From Stieleria neptunia (GTDB lineage Bacteria; Planctomycetota; Planctomycetia; Pirellulales; Pirellulaceae): 64,000 bases of DNA. Position numbers and translations under genes: made by a program. The stretch lies in the NCBI RefSeq assembly GCF_007754155.1, contig NZ_CP037423.1, positions 5,300,865 to 5,364,864 of the forward strand, in the 5' to 3' direction. The notes beneath the pieces are model-generated. The model did no database searches. It was given only the letters and a program-made list of their open reading frames with translations, and was not told the DNA's origin. Shown piece by piece: positions 1 to 7,411 of the stretch (within the stretch, counting starts at the first letter, position 1; every line of letters starts with the position of its first letter).

Positions 1-1043
1 CCCCGGTCTTTCAGTACCGGCCGTTGGATGTTGACCCGTTGCTGCTGAAGCGGCGGCTGATGAAGATTCCCACCGAACGTGTGACCGATCCGACGTTGGC
101 GTATGTGCTCAGGCAAGCCCAGTCCGAACTGGATCGGCAGATTTCGATGCTGGCCGATATCGGAACCCGTCGCTTTTTGCCGGGCAGTTTGCAAGTCTTT
201 GAAGGCGTCAAACCGAAGCTTCGTGAGCTGTCCCTGGAGATTCTGAAAACGCTGAGCCATCGCGAGTCGGCGTCCAAGGAATTGCCGCTGCTCGACGCAA
301 CCGCCTTTGCCCAACGGGCGAATGCCGAAATCCAATACTATCGGGATCAATCCCCCGCGTTTCTGGCCCAGGCCAGCGTCCGCGACGACATGTTTTCGGG
401 GTTGATGGTGGCCGGCGCGGAACTGTTGATCGGTCGCGAAACTCGGATCGCCGAACGACGCGCCGACGCGCTGCTGCAACATGAAGTCGGAACGCATTTG
501 GTCACTTACTTCAACGGAGCGAGTCAGCCGCTGCGATTGTTACAGGTCGGGTTGTCGGGTTATGACGCGTTGCAGGAGGGGCTGGCCGTGCTGGCGGAGT
601 ACCTGGTCGGCGGATTGAGTGGTGCGCGAATGCGAACGCTGGCCGCACGCGTGATCGCCGTCGGCGATATGATTCGGGGCGAGACGTTCGCGAGTGTCTT
701 TGCGCAACTCGTCGACGGATTCGGTTTCGAACCGCGGACGGCCTACACGATCACGATGCGAGTGTTTCGTGGCGGCGGCTTGACGAAAGATGCGTTGTAC
801 CTGCAGGGCTTGGTCGAAATCTTGGACTATTTGGGCGGCGGTGGTGAAGTCGAGCCGCTGTTGACCGGCAAGATCGCCGTCGAACATGTTCCGGTCGTCC
901 GTGAACTGCTGTTCCGAGGCATCCTGCGTCCACCGGCGCTGCGCCCCAAATACCTGGACTCGCCCGAGGCGCAGGTGCGACTCGACGGTATCCATTCCCG
1001 GACCACGGTTCTTGATCTCATCGACAACGAAAAGGGTTTATGA
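1..1043 (+). CDS. DUF1704 / QEGLA-motif protein, putative zinc metallopeptidase (5' truncated)
   Basis: The reading frame is open back to the window edge (in phase from base 3) and reads PVFQYRPLDVDP before the first possible internal start, a TTG at 24, so the true start lies upstream. The visible ~345 residues carry HEVGTH, which fits an HExxH-type metallopeptidase site, and about 30 residues later DALQEGLAVLAEYL, the QEGLA motif that names the family (flavohemoglobin expression-modulating QEGLA protein, DUF1704). The same domain occurs in the eukaryotic tubulin tyrosine carboxypeptidase MATCAP. The next gene starts 4 nt inside this one, so the two are probably translationally coupled. The substrate in bacteria is unknown to me. 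The family call is firm; peptidase activity is inferred from the motif. Confidence 0.85.
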   Translation, partial: PVFQYRPLDVDPLLLKRRLMKIPTERVTDPTLAYVLRQAQSELDRQISMLADIGTRRFLPGSLQVFEGVKPKLRELSLEILKTLSHRESASKELPLLDATAFAQRANAEIQYYRDQSPAFLAQASVRDDMFSGLMVAGAELLIGRETRIAERRADALLQHEVGTHLVTYFNGASQPLRLLQVGLSGYDALQEGLAVLAEYLVGGLSGARMRTLAARVIAVGDMIRGETFASVFAQLVDGFGFEPRTAYTITMRVFRGGGLTKDALYLQGLVEILDYLGGGGEVEPLLTGKIAVEHVPVVRELLFRGILRPPALRPKYLDSPEAQVRLDGIHSRTTVLDLIDNEKGL

Positions 1044-2086
1044 TGCGCATCGGCTTTCTCGTCAACGACGTCACCACAGAAGCGGGCAATTTCACCACCA
1101 GTCGGTTAGGCCAGTCGGCGGTCAATCTCGGACATGAAGTCTGGGTGATGGGCGTGGGCGATTTAGCATACGACCCCGACGGCATGATTCGCGCTCGAGC
1201 CTGCTCGGTTCCCAAGAAACGCTATAGCAATTCGGAGACTTACACGGCGGAGCTGCAAGGCAAGAAGGGCGTCCGCAGTCGCATCACCGTCGACGAGTTG
1301 GATGTGTTGATGCTGCGCAACGTCCCCTCGGACGACTATCTGTCACGCCCTTGGGCGGCGACCACAGCCAGCGAATTTGCACGGACCGCGATGCGACACG
1401 GGGTGATCGTGCTGAGCGACCCGACAGGTTTGTCGCAAGCGTCAAGCAAGATGTATTTTCAACTGTTTCCCGAAGAGGTGCGGCCCAAGACGCTGATCAC
1501 CCGCGACCGCGATGACATCAAGCATTTCGCCAAAGAGGAGGGAAAGATCGTCATCAAACCGCTGCAGGGTTCCGGGGGCGCGAGCGTCTTCTTGGTGCGT
1601 CCGGAGGACATTCCCAACCTGAACCAGATGATCGACGCGGTCAGCCGAGACGGGTTTGTGATCGCCCAGGAGTTTCTGCCCGCGGCCGAGCAGGGCGATA
1701 CTCGATTGTTCGTGATGAACGGTCGACCGCTCCGCGTCAAAGGCAAGTACGCCGCATTTCGACGCGTCCGCAGCGGTGGCGACATGCGCAGTAACATTCA
1801 TGCGGGGGGGCAAAAGGCGGCAGCCGAAATCGACCACACCGCGCTGCGAATCGCTGAGATTGTGCGTCCCAAGTTGGTTCAAGACGGCATGTTTTTGGTC
1901 GGTTTGGACATCGTGGGTGACAAATTGATGGAAATCAATGTGTTCAGCCCCGGCGGGTTGGGGAGCGCCCAACAGTTCGAAAAGGTCAACTTCTCGGCAC
2001 ACGTGATCGAGGCGATCGAACGCAAAGTGGACTACATGCAGTACTACGGACGCAACTTCGACAACATCGAAATGTGCACGTTGTAA
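1040..2086 (+). CDS. GshB-like ATP-grasp ligase (glutathione synthetase family)
   Basis: A 348-residue protein with the layout of prokaryotic glutathione synthetases: an N-terminal Rossmann-like domain (MRIGFLVND), then an ATP-grasp fold with KIVIKPLQGSGGASVF as the ATP-binding loop, FLPAAEQGDTRLFVMNG, and the Mg-binding GLDIVGDKLMEINVFSPGG. ATP-grasp enzymes form an acyl-phosphate on a carboxylate and join it to an amine or thiol. Two ATGs (1040 and 1043) are possible; the first overlaps the stop of the DUF1704 gene. No gamma-glutamylcysteine ligase is in the window, and GshB relatives next to QEGLA proteins are common, so a role other than glutathione synthesis is plausible. The fold is firm; the substrate is not. 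Confidence 0.85.
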   Translation: MMRIGFLVNDVTTEAGNFTTSRLGQSAVNLGHEVWVMGVGDLAYDPDGMIRARACSVPKKRYSNSETYTAELQGKKGVRSRITVDELDVLMLRNVPSDDYLSRPWAATTASEFARTAMRHGVIVLSDPTGLSQASSKMYFQLFPEEVRPKTLITRDRDDIKHFAKEEGKIVIKPLQGSGGASVFLVRPEDIPNLNQMIDAVSRDGFVIAQEFLPAAEQGDTRLFVMNGRPLRVKGKYAAFRRVRSGGDMRSNIHAGGQKAAAEIDHTALRIAEIVRPKLVQDGMFLVGLDIVGDKLMEINVFSPGGLGSAQQFEKVNFSAHVIEAIERKVDYMQYYGRNFDNIEMCTL

Positions 2087-2206
2087 CGCGAATCGCGCGA
2101 ATCGCGACACGTGTCGATCCGTTCCCAGTAGAATGTTGTCAGCGTCTTTTCCCTCCTGCAAAAGCGCGTGTCGTTTGTGGGCGTTTGCGCCCTGGTCGAG
2201 GTCAAT

Positions 2207-2665
2207 GTGGTGAAGAACATCCTCGTATTCGAGATCGATGAGCGGCAACTGGGCATTTCCGCCGATTTGGTGGTCGAGGTCGTCCGCGCAGTGACGCCCC
2301 TGTCGTTGCCTCGTGTTCCCGAAACCGTGATGGGGATCATCAATCTTCGCGGCGAGGTGGTTCCGGTGCTGGACACGCGCAAGTGTTTGCGATTATCGGC
2401 AATGCCGGTTCGCCACACGGATCACCTGGTGATCATTCGCGACGACGCCTTGTGTTATGCCTTGCACGCCGATCGTGCGGTCGATCTGGCAACGCTGCAG
2501 GCCGATGCGACCGACGACGAGGATTCCGAACCGGCCGGACAGCTCGCCAAGACCTCGCTCGGGTTCGTCCAGTTGCTCAATCCCTGGGATTTGTTGAGCG
2601 CCGATGATCGGGCGGAGTTGGCGTCCATCGTCTCGTCCGCGCCGGCGGCGGAGGCGAACGGCTGA
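2207..2665 (+). CDS. cheW: CheW-type coupling protein (first of two)
   Basis: A small cytoplasmic scaffold that should link the receptor to the CheA kinase. The CheW domain starts at once: KNILVFEIDERQLGI, then GIINLRGEVVPVLDTR, the conserved CheW strand. A longer GTG-started form (from 2168) would add a non-homologous leader. The GTG at 2207 has GAGG five bases upstream and gives the usual CheW length (about 152 aa), so I prefer it; the next codon (2210) is also GTG. The C-terminal acidic segment (ATDDEDSEPAG) is a linker-like insertion. Its stop overlaps the start of cheR (TGATG). It is first in a six-gene chemosensory operon. Confidence 0.88.
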   Translation: MVKNILVFEIDERQLGISADLVVEVVRAVTPLSLPRVPETVMGIINLRGEVVPVLDTRKCLRLSAMPVRHTDHLVIIRDDALCYALHADRAVDLATLQADATDDEDSEPAGQLAKTSLGFVQLLNPWDLLSADDRAELASIVSSAPAAEANG

Positions 2666-4227
2666 TGGGTGGCGCGGAAAACGAGTCCGAGTTTCGAAAC
2701 CTTTTGGATTGGTTGACGAAGCACACCGGTCTCAAGTTCCGTAACGATCAACATCGGCACACGATGACGACCCTCCGGCGACTGATGAAAGCAGTTGCCG
2801 TCGAGGGGTTTGCGGAGTTTCAACGGAGCTTGGCACGGAACCCCCAGTTGCTCTCCGACACGATCGATCAATTGACCGTTGGCGAAACCTATTTCTTTCG
2901 CGAGCATCAGCACTTCGAGTTCATCCGCCAGACGGTCATTCCTGATTTCCGTGCCCGCTCGGGGCATCACGAACCGATCCGGACTTGGTCGGCCGGGTGT
3001 GCCACGGGGGAAGAGGCCTATTCGTTGGCGATCGTGTTCACGCAGGAACATGCCGCGTCGACGATTTTGGCGACGGACCTGTCCACCGCGGCGATCGAAA
3101 AAGCACAGCGAGCGGTTTTCCGGCCGTGGTCGTTTCGTGGTCAAGCCTCCGACGCGGTCCGCCCCTTCGTGACCGAGTCGGAAGATCAATTCACCCTGTC
3201 ACCCCGCATCACCCGACGCGTTCAATTCCAGCGATTGAATTTAGCGTCCAACACGTATCCCTCCTCGGCCAACGGCACGTGCAACATGGATCTGATCCTG
3301 TGTCGCAATGTGCTGATCTACTTCGGCAGCGAGACGGTGGGTGAGATCAGCCGCCGGCTGTTCGCGTGCCTGGCGCCGGGCGGATGGTTGATCACCGCTT
3401 CGGGCGACCCACAGCTTGTCCAACACGCCGATTATGAGGTCGTTGCGTGCGACCAGGGTGTGTTCTATCGCCGTCCCCGGCATGCCGAATCGGCGTCGAA
3501 AACGACGGCCGGTTCACGATTGCCGACCCGCCCCGCGTCCGATCTCGAAGCCCTCCATCGGGCGACCGAATCGCCGCTCGCGAACTCACTGCCGGCGAAC
3601 TCACTGCCGGCGAACTCACTGCCGGCGAACTCACTGCCGGCGAACTCACTGCCGGCGAACTCACTGCCGGCGAACACAGCGCCGGCGAACTCACTGCAGG
3701 CCGAGTCGGCGCTGCGCCCGTCCGTGCAGCCGGTGGCGAACCACGCGGGCTCGGTCACGACATGGGATACCGACGGCGCATCCCGGGGGGCGGGATCGTC
3801 GCGGGATCTGTTGGACGATTCCGACGCGTGTTTGGCGGAGATCAAACGGGTCGCCGCGACGGATCCGATCAGGGCGCTGGAGATTTGCCGCCCGGCCGCC
3901 GAGCGGCACCCCTTGGTGGAAGAGCTTCATTATTTACATGGCGTCTTGCTGGCCGACGCAGATCAGCCGCTGATGGCACTCGAATCGATACGAAAGGCGA
4001 TTTTTCTTAATCGATCTTCGGTGATGTCTCATTTTCTGTTTGCGTCGATCCAGAACCGGCAGGGACAATATGGCTCGGCACACAAACACTTTCGGCGGGT
4101 CTGTGAATTGTGCGCCCTCGGGAATCCGAACGAGGTGTTGCCGATGTCCAACGGCGAGACGGTCGCCGAGATCGCGGTGGCGGCCCAGTCTCAATTGGCA
4201 CGACTCGAATCGAGGCGAGATCCATGA
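2665..4227 (+). CDS. cheR: CheR protein-glutamate methyltransferase with repeat linker and TPR-like C-terminus (WspC-like)
   Basis: SAM-dependent methyltransferase expected to methylate receptor glutamates. Residues ~1-275 are a standard CheR: TVGETYFFRE, the SAM loop WSAGCATGEEAYSLA, ATDLS, and DLILCRNVLIYF. Residues ~305-350 are a low-complexity linker made of ANSLP repeats encoded by a 15-bp tandem repeat. From ~385 the protein looks helical and TPR-like (ALEICRPAAERHPLVEELHYLHG, continuing with ADQPLMALESIRKAI). A CheR-TPR fusion between two CheW genes is typical of WspC and FrzF-like alternative-function systems. It overlaps the cheW genes on both sides by a few bases, so tight translational coupling is likely. 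Confidence 0.92.
   Translation: MGGAENESEFRNLLDWLTKHTGLKFRNDQHRHTMTTLRRLMKAVAVEGFAEFQRSLARNPQLLSDTIDQLTVGETYFFREHQHFEFIRQTVIPDFRARSGHHEPIRTWSAGCATGEEAYSLAIVFTQEHAASTILATDLSTAAIEKAQRAVFRPWSFRGQASDAVRPFVTESEDQFTLSPRITRRVQFQRLNLASNTYPSSANGTCNMDLILCRNVLIYFGSETVGEISRRLFACLAPGGWLITASGDPQLVQHADYEVVACDQGVFYRRPRHAESASKTTAGSRLPTRPASDLEALHRATESPLANSLPANSLPANSLPANSLPANSLPANSLPANTAPANSLQAESALRPSVQPVANHAGSVTTWDTDGASRGAGSSRDLLDDSDACLAEIKRVAATDPIRALEICRPAAERHPLVEELHYLHGVLLADADQPLMALESIRKAIFLNRSSVMSHFLFASIQNRQGQYGSAHKHFRRVCELCALGNPNEVLPMSNGETVAEIAVAAQSQLARLESRRDP
3580..3699 (+). repeat. 15-bp in-frame tandem repeat in cheR (about 8 units)
   Basis: Eight consecutive units of gcgaactcactgccg, each coding ANSLP. 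The first six are identical; the seventh (cgaacacagc) and eighth (ending gcag) have drifted. Unit length is a multiple of three, so a gain or loss of units changes linker length without shifting frame. It links the methyltransferase domain to the TPR-like domain. Confidence 0.95.
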
Positions 4228-4844
4228 TGACCAACGAAGGATCGCCCAGGGAACCTTTCGACTGGCAAGGCATCAAGACGCGTCTGTCGCGTGCACAGGA
4301 GTCACTTTGCAGCGCGGAAAATCTGTCCGACGCGCAGATCAAAGGCCTGATGACCGAACGGTCCCGGCAACTGGCCCGCGTTCCCGAACGGGTGATCGAT
4401 ACGAGTGAGTTGATCGAAGTGGTTCGCTTTCGTCTCGGCAGCGAAGAGGCCGCGATCGAAACCCGATTCGTTCTGGCGCTGATGCGCCCGCAGTCGATCA
4501 CGCCGATTCCCGATACCGACGACTTTTTTTTGGGGCTGACCAATCTGCGAGGCGAGATCACGGCCATCATAGATTTGGGATGTTTCTTGGGGCTTTCCGG
4601 CCAAACGCAACGCGATTCCCAGGTGCTGGTTCTGGGGACGGAAAAACCCGAGTGTGCGATTCTGGTGGACGAACTGGAACACGTGACCACCATCCGCAAA
4701 CAAGACATCCGCGAACCGAGTGGCGGATTGGGCAGCGTCGTCGATCTATTGGTCGGCTGCACCGCCGACGCGATCATGATCTTAGACGGCGACGCCTTGC
4801 TTCGATGCGACCGAATTTACATTGATCAGAACGATCAACCTTGA
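4224..4844 (+). CDS. cheW: CheW-type coupling protein with N-terminal extension (WspD-like, second of two)
   Basis: A 206-residue protein: about 65 residues of helical extension (ending [13 protein letters not shown]) followed by a CheW domain ([19 protein letters not shown], then [20 protein letters not shown] and [14 protein letters not shown]). The frame is open further upstream, but the ATG at 4224 has a GAGGCGAGA ribosome-binding stretch just before it and overlaps the cheR stop, which fixes the start. The arrangement CheW, CheR-TPR, CheW with an extended second CheW matches Wsp-type systems. It overlaps the start of the receptor gene by 4 nt. Confidence 0.9.
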   Translation: MMTNEGSPREPFDWQGIKTRLSRAQESLCSAENLSDAQIKGLMTERSRQLARVPERVIDTSELIEVVRFRLGSEEAAIETRFVLALMRPQSITPIPDTDDFFLGLTNLRGEITAIIDLGCFLGLSGQTQRDSQVLVLGTEKPECAILVDELEHVTTIRKQDIREPSGGLGSVVDLLVGCTADAIMILDGDALLRCDRIYIDQNDQP

Positions 4845-7390
4845 TTGACCCTCCCCCTTCGATCGAGACTCCCGGCATGAGCTGGCCCGAACGATTTCAA
4901 TCGATCTCCCTGCGTTGGCAGTTTAGCGCGCTGACGGCGGTTGCGATCGTCATCTCGATGGCCGCCATGGGCCGGATCGCGTTCAACCGCAGCCGCGACG
5001 TCGTGACGGAGATGACGTTGGACAAGATGAAGGCGGAAACCGACGCGGTCGCCAATCAGATCATGAGCGTCGTCGACCAGACCCGGGCGGACACGCTGAC
5101 GATCCCCACGTTTCCACCGATTCCCGGAATCGTCAGGTGCTGGGAAAACGAGATCAACCCCGGACAGGACCCGGTCCAATCGGGGTCAACCACCGAACTG
5201 TGGATCACCCGGTTGGGGCAAATCGTTTCGGCGCAGATGGCGTTTTATCCCGAGCGGATTCGCTGTGCGGTGTATGACGCTGACGGCGAAGGCGTGATGG
5301 AGGTGGAAAAGCAGGGAACCTCATCGGTGTTGATCACCGAGGGCATCGACTCGATCGCATCGGAACGTTATTTCAGGTCGGCGATCGAGTTGAATCAGGC
5401 CCAGGTGTACATTTCGCCGATGATGCAAGATCGATCGGGGAAGGTAGCGGTTCACTTCTGCACGCCATTTTTCTCCGCGGCAGCGGGCCGCCAACGGCAG
5501 ACGCTCAAGGGCGTCTTCATCATCACCGTCGATGGACGCCGGCTGTTGGAGAGCGCCGTCGCGTTTAACCCGTCTCGACGGGATGCCGACCGTGAAATCG
5601 ATCAACTGAAGGTCGAAATCGCGGACGAGTCGATGCAATTTCTCTACTCGAGCGGTGCCAACGCGTTCCCGCTGTTCAGCCCGTCGGTCTTCAAGGAGGT
5701 CCGGCCCGTCCGCGCAGAGCGTCTCACGCGTCGCGACACCGCGGGAGCCTATGATCGGGAACTCGACACGTACGCCGCATTCGTCGGCGCCGCCGAGCGA
5801 CCGGATGGCCGCGGGATGGTGGCGACCTATCGGCGGATGTTCTACAACGCACCGGAGGACAACAGTCGATTCTGGTTCGTGGCCTTGAGCGAGTACAGCG
5901 AAACGTCGCTGGCGAGCGTCAATGAGTTGGCAACGACCTACGTGGTGATCGGATCGGTCGTCACCCTGGCCGCTTTGTTGCTGGTCTTCTTCATCGCCAG
6001 AAAACTGACCGCTTCGCTGTCGGCACTCTTGGCATCGGCGGACCAAATCGCGGCAGGCAATCTGGAGACGGAAATCGCCGCGTCGCACGGGATGGGCGAG
6101 GCGGGAAAGTTGGAGTCGTCGTTCCGTTCGATGACGGAAAAACTAAACGCGATGATCCGCGAGGCTTCCGATCAGCAGGCTCGCACCAAGGCGCTCTTCA
6201 ATGCGACGGCCGACGGCTTGGTGACGATCGATTCAACGGGAATCGTCACGTCGTTCAATTTGGCCGCCGAATCGTTGTTCGGCTATCGAGCCGACGAAGT
6301 GATCGGAAACAATGTTTCGATGCTAACGCCCTCACCGCATCGCGAACAACATGACGGCTACTTGCGCCGTTACTTTGCCACCGGCGAAGCCCGAATCATC
6401 GGGCATGACCGCGAACTCGATGCGGTCCGCAAAGACGGCTCGACGTTCCCGATCTCGCTGCGCGTCTCGGAATTGAAACGGCACGACGAGACGGTCTTCA
6501 TCGGACTGATCCAAGACATCACCGAACGCAAGCAGGCCGAGGCCGAACGGCTTACATTGTTCCAGGCCATTCGGGACGCGGTGCACCGTTTGGCCGTGGC
6601 GACCCAGCAAATCCTTGCGACCACCAGTCAACAGTCGGCCGGGACGCAGGAGCAAGCGGCAACGGTCGCCGAAGTCGTGGCCACGGCGGATCAAATCTCG
6701 CAATCCGCGGCGCAAGCCGCGCTACGAGCCGATGACGTCGCCAAATCCGCGCGTCACACCGACGAGATCGGCAACGTCGGGCTCCGGGCCATCGAAGATT
6801 CGGTCCAGGCCATGGACAAGGTCAAATTGCAGGTCGAATCAATCGCCGACAGCATGTTGTCCTTGGCCGAGCGGGCCACGGCGATCGGTGAGATCACCGC
6901 CACGGTCAGCGAGATCGCCGAGCAGACCAACGTCCTGGCACTCAACGCCTCGGTGGAAGCCTCCCGCGCCGGGGAACACGGCAAGGGGTTTGCCGTCGTC
7001 GCCGCCGAAGTCAAGTCGTTGGCACAAGAATCCAAGCGGGCAACCGCCCAGGTCCGCGTGATCCTGGGCGAGATCCAACAAGCCACCAATGCCGCCGTGT
7101 TGTCCACCGAACAGGGCACGCGCACGGTCCACGATGCCAATGAAGTCATCGGCCAAGCCGGCGGCACCATCCATTCGTTGGCGACGACGTTGGCCGAGTC
7201 GGCGCAAACGGCGTCACAAATCTCGGCGACCGCCAATCAACAGGCCGCCGCGGTGGGACAATTGAATCACGGTATCCGCAACATTGATACGGTCACCAAA
7301 CAAAGCGTCGAAGCGATCGGACACATCGAAGATGCCGCTCGAAACCTGGCCGCGCTCAGTGACGAATTGGCGTCATTGACCGATCGCTAA
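4841..7390 (+). CDS. Methyl-accepting chemotaxis receptor with Cache-like sensor, HAMP and PAS
   Basis: An 849-residue transmembrane receptor. Order: cytoplasmic N-terminus; first membrane helix ~30-47 ([17 protein letters not shown]); large periplasmic sensor to ~365, probably a double Cache fold; second helix ~367-387 ([20 protein letters not shown]); HAMP; a PAS domain ~447-560 ([19 protein letters not shown], closing with [16 protein letters not shown]); and the long signalling hairpin, whose tip is [22 protein letters not shown]. The start is TTG at 4841 overlapping the cheW stop; ATG at 4877 is an alternative. The PAS domain between HAMP and the hairpin could add a cytoplasmic input such as redox or a cofactor, but no ligand can be read from sequence. 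Confidence 0.93.
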   Translation: MIDPPPSIETPGMSWPERFQSISLRWQFSALTAVAIVISMAAMGRIAFNRSRDVVTEMTLDKMKAETDAVANQIMSVVDQTRADTLTIPTFPPIPGIVRCWENEINPGQDPVQSGSTTELWITRLGQIVSAQMAFYPERIRCAVYDADGEGVMEVEKQGTSSVLITEGIDSIASERYFRSAIELNQAQVYISPMMQDRSGKVAVHFCTPFFSAAAGRQRQTLKGVFIITVDGRRLLESAVAFNPSRRDADREIDQLKVEIADESMQFLYSSGANAFPLFSPSVFKEVRPVRAERLTRRDTAGAYDRELDTYAAFVGAAERPDGRGMVATYRRMFYNAPEDNSRFWFVALSEYSETSLASVNELATTYVVIGSVVTLAALLLVFFIARKLTASLSALLASADQIAAGNLETEIAASHGMGEAGKLESSFRSMTEKLNAMIREASDQQARTKALFNATADGLVTIDSTGIVTSFNLAAESLFGYRADEVIGNNVSMLTPSPHREQHDGYLRRYFATGEARIIGHDRELDAVRKDGSTFPISLRVSELKRHDETVFIGLIQDITERKQAEAERLTLFQAIRDAVHRLAVATQQILATTSQQSAGTQEQAATVAEVVATADQISQSAAQAALRADDVAKSARHTDEIGNVGLRAIEDSVQAMDKVKLQVESIADSMLSLAERATAIGEITATVSEIAEQTNVLALNASVEASRAGEHGKGFAVVAAEVKSLAQESKRATAQVRVILGEIQQATNAAVLSTEQGTRTVHDANEVIGQAGGTIHSLATTLAESAQTASQISATANQQAAAVGQLNHGIRNIDTVTKQSVEAIGHIEDAARNLAALSDELASLTDR

Positions 7391-7411
7391 ACCCCATGGG
7401 AAACCGAACCG

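Noticed and set aside
3580..3699. Possible CRISPR-like array
   Set aside because: The units are directly adjacent with no spacers and lie inside a coding frame.
3416..4010. Long overlapping ORFs in other frames across the cheR repeat
   Set aside because: They exist because the 15-bp repeat is open in several frames; the CheR frame has all the conserved motifs and the fitting start and stop overlaps.
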